Both the position numbers and the translations under genes were made by a program. Positions 46,285 to 56,437 of a stretch of DNA of 64,000 bases are shown piece by piece (the first letter of the stretch is position 1; every line of letters starts with the position of its first letter). A model generated the notes under the pieces. That model had not been told where the DNA came from. It saw only the letters and a list, made by a program, of their open reading frames with translations, and did no database searches. The DNA comes from Climacium dendroides (lineage: Eukaryota; Streptophyta; Bryopsida; Hypnales; Climaciaceae), in assembly GCA_950106755.1 (NCBI GenBank), contig OX467083.1:40128555-40192554 (forward strand), given 5' to 3'.

Positions 46285-47990
46285 TTTACCTGTAGCATGT
46301 TTCCGTGTAGACCGACAGCGTTCACCGAATCAAGTGCTCTCCTTCCGCCCCTCGCTTGCGTTGAATCGGCAAATAGCGTTTAGGGTCCCTAATCAAATCT
46401 GGGAGCCCGAGACTTTATGTTTAGGGCATCAGCGGGATCTAATTCGAAATCATGCATGCCTCCTCATTCAGAAGAACTCTCTCGGGACCGAGATAACCCC
46501 TGACAGCTCGGGGCCATGCATGATTAATGAATCCTCCAGCATGTTTCTTTCGTTTCTACCGAGTTAGTACATTCGTGAATTTAGATTCTCTGCCGAGATT
46601 TGCCCTGCCGAGGTTTGCCATACCGAGGTATGCCCTACCGAGGTTTAGGCTTGCGTAATACAGTGCATCAAATCGCACTCCGGATCCTTTTCTCGGGACC
46701 GAGACGGCACCAACAGGGTTCCGGCCAAGCATACATATACCAGCCTACAGGATCCTAGAAGGCTTACCGGTAGCATGTTTCCGTGTAGACCGACAGCGTT
46801 CACTGAATCAAGTGCTCTCCTTCCGCCCCTCGCTTGCGTTGAATCAGAAATAGTGTTTAGGGTCCTTGATCAAATCTGGGAGCCCGAGACTTTACGGGTA
46901 GGGCATCAGCAAGATCTAGTTCGAAATCATGCATGCCTCCTCATTTAGAAGAACTCTCTCGGGACCGAGAGAACCACTGACAACTCGGGGCCATGCATGA
47001 TTAATGAATCCTCCAGCATGTTTCTTTCGTTTCTACCGAGTCAGTACATTCGTGAATTTAGGGTCCATGCTGGAAGCTTGGTGCCATGCATGATAAGGTG
47101 CCCTGCCGAGATCTGCCATGATTAATTGCCCTGCCGAGGTATAGGCTTGCATAATTCAATTCAACAAATCGTGCTCGGCATCTTTCCCCGAATCCCTCTC
47201 TCGGGACCGACATAGCACCGACAGGGTTTGCGCAAGGCATAGATTTTTCAGCTTTCTTACCTAGAGAAGACTTACCTGTAGCATGATTTCGTGTAGTCTT
47301 TGAGGGTTCACCGAGTCAAGAGTTCTCCATCCACCCCTCGCTCAGAACATAGGGTTTGTATCCCTCATCAAATCTGGGATCCCGAGACTTTACATTTAGG
47401 ACATCAATGGGATCCTGTTCGAAATCATGCATGCATCGTCATTCAAAGACACTCTCTCGGAACCGAGAGAACACCTGGCAGGTCGGTGCCATGCATGATT
47501 ACTTGCCCTGCCGAGGTTTGACCTGCCGAGGTATAGGCTTGCATATTACAGTACAAAAAATCGTACACGGCATCCCACCCCAGATCTCTCTCTCGGGACC
47601 GAGACGGCACCTACAAGGTTCGGGCCAAGCATAGATATCTCAGCATAAATACCTGTAGCCTGCCTACCTGTACACTCCGTGGGTTCACCGAAATCATGCA
47701 TGTCTCCTCATTCAGAAACACTCTCTTGGGACCAAGATAAAATCTGACCGCTCAGGTCCATGCATGATTAATGGAAACAAAATCTTTCATCACTCCTCTA
47801 GCATCTTGTTTTCGTTTGTACCAAGTTGGGACTTTCAAGAATTTGGCTTGTACAGATTAGGGGTTGCACTGCCGAGTTTTAGGCTTGCATAAAACAGTAC
47901 ACCGAATCGTGCATGGTATTGCACCGCAGATCGCTCTCTCGGGACCGAGACTCCACCGACAAGGTTCGGGCCAAGCATGAGTTTTTAGTC
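46285..47990. repeat. About 0.5-kb tandem repeats between the two MULE genes
   Basis: A unit starting GCATGTTTCCGTGTAGACCG recurs at about 46296 and 46775, more diverged at 47280, and truncated at about 47680. Each unit includes CAAATCTGGGAGCCCGAGAC or a variant, GAAATCATGCATG, a TCTCGGGACCGAGA palindrome, CCATGCATGATTA and CCGAGGT-rich spacers. The first two copies are nearly identical over about 280 bp. No open frame persists across units, so this is a regulatory or structural array rather than coding. Confidence 0.85.
46480..47950. promoter_or_regulatory. Eight 14-bp inverted-repeat sites (iteron-like)
   Basis: TCTCGGGACCGAGA (arms TCTCGG/CCGAGA around GA) lies at 46480, 46691, 46957, 47591 and 47937. 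One-base variants lie at 47199 (end ACA) and 47455 (AA centre). The copy at 47724 reads TCTTGGGACCAAGA, where both arms changed together and kept the symmetry. Spacing is 133-266 bp. The symmetry suggests binding sites for a dimeric protein. The transposase and the ParB-like protein encoded on either side are candidates; that link is inference. Confidence 0.7.
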
Positions 47991-48237
47991 ACGGACAACT
48001 CTTGCCCCTGCTAGGGACCTGATTGCTCAATTATGCTGACTCGGCTCCCATGGGCTGTCGGCCCGTTATAATTTGTCTCCCATCACCGAAAGTTCTGGAA
48101 TCCTTGTTTCTTAATCGATTTGTTGTGAAGATTGTTTGTTCATCTTATATAAGTATTCTAATTATTTCCATCTCCAGGTTGAATGTCATGAGAACGTTGT
48201 TGAAGTTCAGAATGTTCAAGATCCTACTCTTGCGGCC

Positions 48238-51200
48238 ATGGAGATTCAAGTCCCAAATATAGATGCCGACATTCATCTCCGAGAGAAGCAGCCAAGGGTG
48301 CCATACGATCTTCAAAATCTGATTCGCGAACTCAATGAGGGAGTAGATGACCTGCAGAGTTTGGGGTTGTCGGATTCTTCAGAGTCATGCTGCACGTCCG
48401 TTGGATTCGGGGACCAGGAACTTGTATTTGCTGATGATGTGTCATCTAGGCTTACTACCCCAGAGGATATCATCCAATATTGATTTGGGAGATACATTAT
48501 TTTCAATAGAGAGTGTGGTTTGTGGACATGTGTTTGATGATGTTAACTTCATAAATTGATCTCTCTATAATTTTCCATGTTTCTAAATCATTCAGATTGA
48601 TAATCATGATGTCCTTTTCAAATGAACATTCCAATATATTTCTCAATGTATTTGTATGTGAAATTCATATGACAATTGCAACTCCGTTGTCTTTTTCAAT
48701 ACACAGGAGCCTGCATCCCAGAAATCCCCACCGAGAGCATTGTCTATGACTGCTAGGGCTCCTGCACCTAGGGGTGTCGGGGAGGATGACGACGGTGATG
48801 CCTCGGAGATTTCAATTCCTGGGGTTCAACCGCACTACATGGAAGACGAAATTCGGAAGTCGTAAACGATGGACATTGTGTCCATCATTCATAGCTTGAG
48901 ATTGACATCCAGTGACCAATCAAGATTGAAGATACCTTTATGTCGTCTAGTTCCAATGCCCATGGTACGGCCTACACTCTTGTGCGATTTGACGTTGTTG
49001 GAGAACCAATTCAGTCGGGGATATGAGGAGGGCACAAGAGTCTTCTATGTCTCAGTATCGAATGAGGCGGGTGAGATGGCAGTCTTTACCAATGCTAAGA
49101 AGAAAGAATGGGGACCTACATGGAATGCAGTGAATGATGAATTCAACGAGAAGCTTGAGCATACTGTCCTCAAGCATTTGGTGGACTACAAGTTTTTTGT
49201 CTGCGATGGGAATCATAGACGAATCGCCTGGATGAATCACATTGAGCGCCTCCACAAAGCAGATCGTGAATGGCACATTTGTGTGGACTCAATAGTCCTA
49301 GACACAAGGCATCGAATTGGAGTTGCAATGCAAGCAATGCACGATATTAACAAGTGAGTTTACACCAACCTCATTGTCATCGTTTGCCGCCACCTATCAG
49401 AATATGTTTCTTGAACAATGCTCTATTTCCTGGAGTTACTTCTTAGGTTCATCCTAAATTATTATTTACTGCAGGCATACCAAGAACTTGCATGTCAAAA
49501 CCAACCTGGTTCATACACTCTACCGCGTTCAGAAGTATGGATTACTTGAGCTTGAGAAATTTCATAAATTACTGAGTCCTGAGGAGAAGGCAAAATGTCA
49601 ACAGAATACACGAAAGTCGTGGTACTCTATGCCCTTGGATGTCTTCACATCGTTTATTTTTAAGGTATGGATGTGATCAGTAACAGTAACTCATATTGAA
49701 ATTTCATGAAGCACTCCATGTTAGTATCATTTGTTCTATTGAAAACTTATGTGGCTTCCCCTATGTTTATTCAGCAAGAGATAGCCACAGCTGCTGATGC
49801 GGCAGTCCGAAAGTATCATGAGGATACGCCTGAAGATGAGGTTACAAGAGAGGGTGTTGCCCTGGCTATGAGGGCATCAATTAAGGATTCTACGGAGAAG
49901 CTATACAAGAAACTCTCGAAGATTGTAGCCGTTGCAAATCCGGCATTGGGACTTGACTGGTTGAAAGAGGTATTTTCACGAAACCATTGGTTCATCTTTT
50001 TGCTCTTCATCCATTTGTCTCTTCTTCACTGACGATGCCTTTTCATTTTCTTGATACAGATAGAGCGACATTAGAGCCTTTTTGCTGTTCCCGAGTTGAC
50101 TCTAGAAAAGTTACAGTTGATTGCAACAGCCAACGTGTCTCCGGAATTAAAAGTCAGGTGGCTCAAGTGGATGAATGCTTCTGGTCCCTCCCGTGAGGCT
50201 CGCCGATTTCCACCTCGTCCTATGAATGAGGAGAGGTTGACTCAATTTCTTGCTAGGGCGTGCTGGTATGCTGGGGTAAGGGTTATATCTCGTGGTTTCA
50301 TTATTGTATTTAATGCATTACTATTTCACATTCTGTGTTGCACAATTTGGCCTCAATGTGTTTACATTTACTTCTTCAGATTGAAGAGTCAGCCAACGAC
50401 ATGTTTGAATCAATCGTTCGGGCTGACAATATTCCAATCAATATGAGCGTTCCAAGTGAACCAATGACACTGCTTGAGTACATTGAGAGTTGGAGGATGA
50501 AGCTTTGGGATATTGCTTTCACCAGTGTTTTCAAGGGTGCTGACCCCTTCAAGAAGTCGGACAGCTTCAAGGATTTCAGAGGGTCGGCGCTGGTTGTGAA
50601 GCGTGTGATTTACAGGTGTCTAACCTTATGTAGGAGTTCTTCTGGCATTGCGGCTCTTCCGGACAACCATGTTGTAATCATATTTGGAGGGTCCAATGCA
50701 CTGTCCTTGGGCCTTGTTTATTGTACAATCACTTCTTCTTATAAAGATAGCTAACTAATCCTGCATTGGACGCAGGTATTTCAACAAGCTATACAACAAG
50801 AAGGCAATTGCGAAGGCAGATTTACCACCGTTTTTGACTACTTGGTTAGATCGGTCTTCTCCGGACTGCATGTTTTCTCCCATGCAGTTGACAAAGTGGA
50901 CAAGTCCACATCTGCAAGCGTGTCCTATTCCAAACCTTGAAGGATGCCGCTATTGTTGATGCTGAGTTCGATGAGTTTGCTCATCTTGATCCAGAGATGC
51001 GAGAAAGATGCATCCAAAGGCAGGAGGTCTCTGATAGGAAGAAGCTAGAGAAGCTTGAAGAAGCACAAAGGAAGTCCGACGACATCAGAAAGAAGTGACA
51101 GGCCACCCAATCTGAGAAGGCCCAAGAGAAGGGTAAAAAGAAGGGGACCAAGAGGAAGGCCGAAACCGCAAACCCAGAACCAGCTACAAGTACAGCTGAG

Positions 51201-52864
51201 GTGAAAGAAGGGTCATCAGGCTTTTCGCTTACTCAAGAGCACTTGGTCCACGGGCTCACTCCGTCCTCTCACTACCCTGTTCATGATGTAGATGAGTGCA
51301 TATTGAACCTGTCGTTGTCCGCTTTACCAAGTCAGAAGAAAGCATTTGATGACGTGAATGCGTTCCTTTCAATGGTACGTTTCAAGCAAAACCATCATTT
51401 ATAAATTCTTTTTATCATTCACATACTACTGCAATTTCATCGACTCCCTTTTGAAGTTCTATGTGCCTATATTGTGTTTCTACTTATCCCTCATGTTTTC
51501 CTGCAGCATTCGAGTGACAAACAACGCTTCTTCAATGGAGTCTTGAAGCGTGAGGCTACAGTGGACTTGGTCATCGTAGATGTTCCTGAAGGCCTTCATA
51601 TTCCCACACTCTCGACTCCTCCTGCACCTATACCAAAGTGGAACATGTTTGCAGATGATTGGTTAGTGCCAATCTTTGACTTTGCCGAAGCATACCTCCA
51701 TGACTATGGAGGTCTTCTCATAATATATCCCGCCCTCTCTCGTGCCCACAGAAGCCAACTCCTTGGTTGTTGCCAAGGATACAAATTCAAGATACTACGG
51801 ACATGGTTCGGCATGAACCGCCTTCATTTGACGTCTCCAGCAGACAACACTAAGATGGTAATGTATTTCCCCACGTCTTCTATGTGTGCTTTAATGATTT
51901 CCTAAAATAGTGTTTAATCCTCACTTCTTGGTTGTTGCAGACTATGCGGTTCTCCATATCTCTCGTTGTAAAAGAGAACGGACCAAAGTCCGAGGATGAC
52001 TACCCCTTCCAATACGTTGAATCCCACGATGCTGTGGGTATTAATGTAGGTAAGGATGACATTCTGCAGAATTTCTGCAACAAGAATGACGTCACCATGA
52101 ATAGAGATATACCATGGAGAGGACCTCGAGAGAAATCTCGGGAATTCATACAGATGCTTGTGGAAGCATGCAACAAACCAGGGGACGTTGTGGTCGATTG
52201 CACAGCCGCTACAGATACTTTGGTATAAACTTGTCACTGTCATGATCATGAATTAAAGCACTTGGTGGTTTTTCCTTTGTCCACTTCCTTGGACTTATTT
52301 CATGTCTTCAGGTGCAACCATCGAAGCTTGCCGTGCCACACTACAACATATTCTTGCATTCGAGGAGGATAAGGCTATTTTTGATGCACTTATTGCTCCA
52401 ATGATGCGCACGGTCGTCGGTCCCAGCCCTAACCCACCTAAATCGGCTAATGTACCAGTCGATATGGATGAAGACGAAGTCCCCGTCCAAGCTATTGTGA
52501 AGACTACTAGATTCCGTAAGTAAGTCATCATGTGACTGTTTTCCTCTTCGCATGATGAAATACATCAGTTTCTAACCGTCTGACTTACATGTGGATAACT
52601 TGGTTTTTCAGGCAAGCCTACAGCGTGACAACTGCAGCCAATGTCCCTTTCTTTTCTCATCCTCAGTTCTTTCCTAGTCCACCGAAGCCATTTACTCTTC
52701 CTGTGTATGCTGATGCAGTGGCTCACGAATTTATTGCCCTGAATCCTAAACCACGTGCTAGGGCCCACCTAGTTGACCCACGTGCTCTTAACTTTATAGA
52801 TGAATTCGCAATACAGTCAAATTTACAGGCATCAGACAGTGAGGGCAGTTCGATTTCTGCATAG
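48238..52864 (+). pseudogene. ParB-like domain fused to beta-class DNA methyltransferase, MULE-borne, disrupted
   Basis: The likely start is MEIQVPNIDAD at 48238 (GCCATGG context). Exons I can place: 48238 to about 48430; 48707 on to 49353; 49475-49664; 49775-49979; 50075-50275; 50380-50615; 50776-51374; 51507-51857; 51941-52222; 52312-52519; 52612-52864. The ParB-like region is at 48.9-49.35 kb, with CRLVPMP and FFVCDGNHRRIAWMNH. A long helical, lysine-rich middle follows. The methyltransferase then shows motif IV (DLVIVDVPEG, 51.57 kb), PWRGPREKSREFIQMLVEAC, PGDVVVDCTAATDT (motif I, 52.2 kb) and GATIEACRATLQHILAFEED, in beta-class order. Disruptions: TAA at 48863, a +1 frameshift near 50900, TGA at 51096, and a phase mismatch at the 52222/52312 junction. 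DPPY is altered to DVPE and GSGT to TAAT, so even the ancestor may have been catalytically unusual. Confidence 0.8.
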
Positions 52865-52869
52865 TATGT

Positions 52870-54189
52870 CTCAACTGATCATGTAGTGTTCTTGGTGTTT
52901 TCAACACATAGTTATAAAACTTACAATTCTGTGCATTTTTCGTTTGTCGTTAATCCTTCCTACAGCTTCTTACAAGTAAAGTTGGAAGCCACTTACACGC
53001 AGTATACTTTCCTTCATGCTTGGGCAAGTCACTTGTTGTATATTGGGAGACCATGTCTGCTCCTGCGATTACTAAATCGTCTTTTTCACTTGTGCCTAAA
53101 CTAAAGTTCCACTCCACAATTTTCATGTTTGATAATTAATTACTATGGGTTTATGTTGCTAGTAATTCCCAATCCATATATTGCTTGATATGACATTAAC
53201 ATTCGTTTGCAAACTGAACAAAATGGCATGTTTTTATGCTACTAACTTAGTGGCTAATTAATTAAGATTACCACAAGGTTGAAATTGACAGAAGAATATA
53301 GTTTCAATATTAACTTGAATTCCGTTTTCTGCGGGGGTTTCCACAATTGCTCAATGCCATAGTATTGAATTACATAGTACAGAACTCTTGAACATACCTT
53401 CTTCTGTTATCATACCCTAAATTGTGTGACCAAAACTACATACTCTAAACTTGTTCCAAGCACTCGTGACCCGTTGTTATATTCTGTAAGAGTCTACGTA
53501 TATGTTGTAGTCCGTAAAATCCAATCTCAAATGTTTTACCTAATCCCTAATGCCACGGTGGTCGAACCCACTGCACTTCCACGGTCATAGGGGAAGTTTT
53601 TCCCACAAAACCTGAACCTTCAATCTCTCTTGCATCATTAGAGGTTGAATGAGATTATTTCTCTACAATACATCCTTTATACTCCATTTCATCTAATATA
53701 TTTTTTTAATAAGTCTTTCTTATACTTGTATCATCCATTTTTTTCATCCTTTGTTCCCTTCTACTTCTTCCATCCATTCCTTTCATCACCTTTTTCCATC
53801 CTACCCTTCAACTATTTCTTCTATGAACTCCATCTTATTTTATCCTAAATATTTAACAGTTTCAACTCATCCTTCATCCATTTTTACTAGCTTTAATCCA
53901 ACTTTTATTCAAGTTCTTCTAATTTTTTCGTACGCTTTAAATGTAGAAGCTCACTCTAAACCGTAATCCACTATACACACTAATACCAACGTAATCCATT
54001 TTTCATCTACTTTTTCATCCACTTTCCTAATTTTCATCCAACTTTTGACATTGTTCATCATCTTTTTTCCACTTTTTCATCCACTTTTTCATCCACCCTA
54101 AACCCTCGTCCACTTTTTTGTCTACTCTTTCATCCACTTTTTAACTACTTCATCATATGTTATACCAAAATTTCTTTTTAAAAATTTAG
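52870..54189. other. Right subterminal region of the MULE, non-coding
   Basis: After the stop at 52864 the sequence is AT-rich. From 53990 to 54150 it turns into pyrimidine-rich short tandem units of TTTTTCATCCAC type, at least six copies. No coding frame is supported. Confidence 0.6.
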
Positions 54190-54250
54190 AAATCCATGCT
54201 CCACGCTCTATATTCTACGCTCTGTGCTCTACGCTCGCATACCAGCATTC
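54190..54250 (-). repeat. Right terminal inverted repeat of the MULE
   Basis: Reads AATCCATGCTCCACGCTCTA on the plus strand and ends GCTCGCATACCAGCATTC. Its reverse complement aligns to the left arm at 38402-38495 with fewer internal repeat units. Confidence 0.85.
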
Positions 54251-54520
54251 CCCCCTTTAATATTGATATATAATATTACAATGCAACTGAAAACATCAAC
54301 TTACATAGAATTTAGCAAATATGACATTAACCGCAGTTGAAGAATCACAATTTTTGGAGTCTTACAACCCTGTACTTCAAAATTTCATAACTTATGCATG
54401 TAGCATTGAAATAATGTGTATGTTAGTGCATTGAAATCCTGTAAGGTTTTCAAATGTTCTAATAATAGGTCTCATTGAAGAACAAAAATGTCACAGGAAT
54501 GCTTCCCCAACCTAATTTCT

Positions 54521-55219
54521 TCACAAGAGCCACCACGACTTCGGACTAGTCGGAACGAGAGGAACAGTCAACGCAACCATCCTCTTCATCACCGGACTCG
54601 ACAACGACGGCAGCTTCGCCAGATCCGCAAGAGCTTCTTTGCCCAACTTCGAACTTCTAGGAGGTGCAGCAATCGGTACCCCTTTGAAATCCTGCACCTT
54701 TGGTTGCTCAATCCCCAGCTCTTGAAGTGCAAGTCCCGAGCCACCGAGAAGCATTGATATAGTGCTGCTCTCTACCAACCCACCTGCCGTTGCAATTGCG
54801 CTCAGGGATGAGTCTTTCAGTTTCCGTCCGTCATGCTCCGCGATCACCAAAGTGCAGGCCTTCACAATTAAAAAGCAACTACTAGCATTAACTCCTAAAA
54901 AAAGACCAAGGATTCATGGTTTGAGAATGACCATGTTTTACCAAATAACCTCTCATTCATCCAAAATGTTGCTGGAATCTTTAAAAGACAACCTTCCTTA
55001 ATAACCAATTCGACAAAATCAATATAAATAATATATATGTACAGAGATACAAGAAAAAATCTGCAAGTATCTAAGAAAGGATCTGGGCAAAAATCGGCTA
55101 AAGTGTTGAAACAGATGTACACCAAAAATTACAAAGATCGGGGTATGAGAGACATACAAGCCGGACGCGAAGTCGAGCAAGCATCGACAGCCCAGCATTT
55201 TTAACGTAATTGCTGCCAT
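54521..55219 (-). pseudogene. Electron-transfer flavoprotein alpha, 5' fragment
   Basis: Exon 1 (55219-55158) reads MAAITLKMLGCRCLLDFASG, a plausible mitochondrial targeting start, and ends at a GTATGT donor. Exon 2 (from about 54859) reads ACTLVIAEHDGRKLKDSSLS then GGLVESSTISMLLGGSG, the conserved N-terminus of ETF-alpha, which passes electrons from matrix dehydrogenases to ETF-ubiquinone oxidoreductase. The following 60 residues do not resemble the family. The donor leaves phase 2 but the acceptor requires phase 0, and no FAD-binding C-terminal exons are present before the MULE end at 54254. It is therefore probably a truncated copy. Confidence 0.65.
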
Positions 55220-56430
55220 GTTGGCCCCGTCTCTTGTCTCCCACAAAAGCCCCTCCCAATTCCACTTCTACCGGCAACCCAAAATCAACAAGTCCTATGA
55301 AGCCCGTAGCACAACAAAAGGATAACTATTCCGTCTCCACTTGATTATCTCTTCTACAACAGATTCTCGAAAACAGCGGAACTTGGTGATCCAGATTACA
55401 AACAAGCAAAACTATAGCAATTCTTTTCTACTCGATGAATTTCCAGCTCTTGGAGTAACACCAGAGTAATTCAAGTACACATCATCAGCCACAAAAATTC
55501 AACATAACGGCAGCCATAGCTCAAAAACTAAAACTCAAAGGGGGTAACAGCATCCTAACCAAAGAAACCCGGCAGGCAAGAGCAAATAGAGCCAAAAATC
55601 CGAGATTGATATGAAACCCTAAAAGTGAGAGTGTTGTCCGACCAACTCAACTTTAAAACTCACCCTCTACACCACCCCCGTAACCCTATTCCGAAATGAA
55701 GTAGGTCCAACGAGCACGACCTGTTAGATGTGTGCAACAATCAACCACCACAACGTTTACAGTAGCTTGACGCTTCTCGAAGTTAAAAAAAATAACATTC
55801 CCATGAAGCTTTAGCTCCAAACTTGTAAGAGTATGCAAAAAAGTAGAGTTTCCACAACTTCAAGGTTTATTCAAAGTTCTGACTCTTCAGAATGAAACAT
55901 CCCATAGACCACACAATAACACAAACTTACAAGAAACAAACAACGGACCGGTGAAAGCGGCCTTCATCTTTATGTTAGCAATTCGCACACTGCCACTGAG
56001 AAAGAGTACCATCATCTTCTATTTGTTTATCGATCGATTGTGGGGAGCAACGGCTATGGAGAGTTGGCAACAGCCTTGTGTAAAAGGAGATTCTAACAAT
56101 TTGACGATAGAGAAGCCAAACAATACGAAGAGAGTGCAAACTAGCTAAGGATTGAAGGGACTTTTTGCAAGCCGTTGATTTTGTACAGTGACATATGGCC
56201 GTTAGATGGGAACTTTTGTGAGACAAAAAATTGACAAAGAGAGCGAAATTCAACATGACAGAGACAAGGATGCAAAATGTGTCCTTTGTCATCTTGGACA
56301 TAATCTTGTCAAAAATTTGTCAATTTGGACGCCTTATCCTTGTAATTAATGTTTCGGCCTTTCTTCACTGATGGGTACAAGGTTCTCCTACTTTGGCTCC
56401 AAGGTAAATTGAACCTGCTAAATTACGTAG
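55220..56430. other. Intergenic, no gene recognised
   Basis: Lies between the ETF-alpha fragment start and the 3' end of the next minus-strand frame. Short frames at 55951-56301 on both strands are low in information. No repeat pair was found. Confidence 0.5.
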
Positions 56431-56437
56431 GTTCATC

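Larger units (their letters stand above)
38388..54263. mobile_element. Mutator-like (MULE) element with two divergent genes, about 15.9 kb
   Basis: Inverted termini delimit the element: the left arm from 38402 (GAAGCTAGTATACAAGCG) and the right arm, read on the minus strand from 54250 (GAATGCTGGTATGCGAGCG). Both run on into GCGTAGAGC and GGAGCATGGA repeats. Just outside, CCTTTAATAT is repeated directly at 38388-38397 and 54254-54263, matching the 9-11-bp target duplication of the Mutator superfamily. Inside lie a transposase (minus, 40807-44584), a central repeat block (46.2-48.0 kb), and a ParB/methyltransferase gene (plus, 48238-52864). Subterminal regions are non-coding. Both genes are disrupted, so the copy is unlikely to be autonomous now. 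Confidence 0.85.

Noticed and set aside
46285..47990. CRISPR-like spacing of a short palindromic repeat
   Set aside because: Spacers are 119-252 bp, similar to one another, and lie inside larger tandem units of a plant transposon; no cas-like gene and no bacterial context.
50060..50074. In-frame TAG at 50072 as another lesion in the methyltransferase gene
   Set aside because: An acceptor at ACATTAG/AGCC (exon start 50075) removes the stop and keeps phase, so it need not be a lesion.
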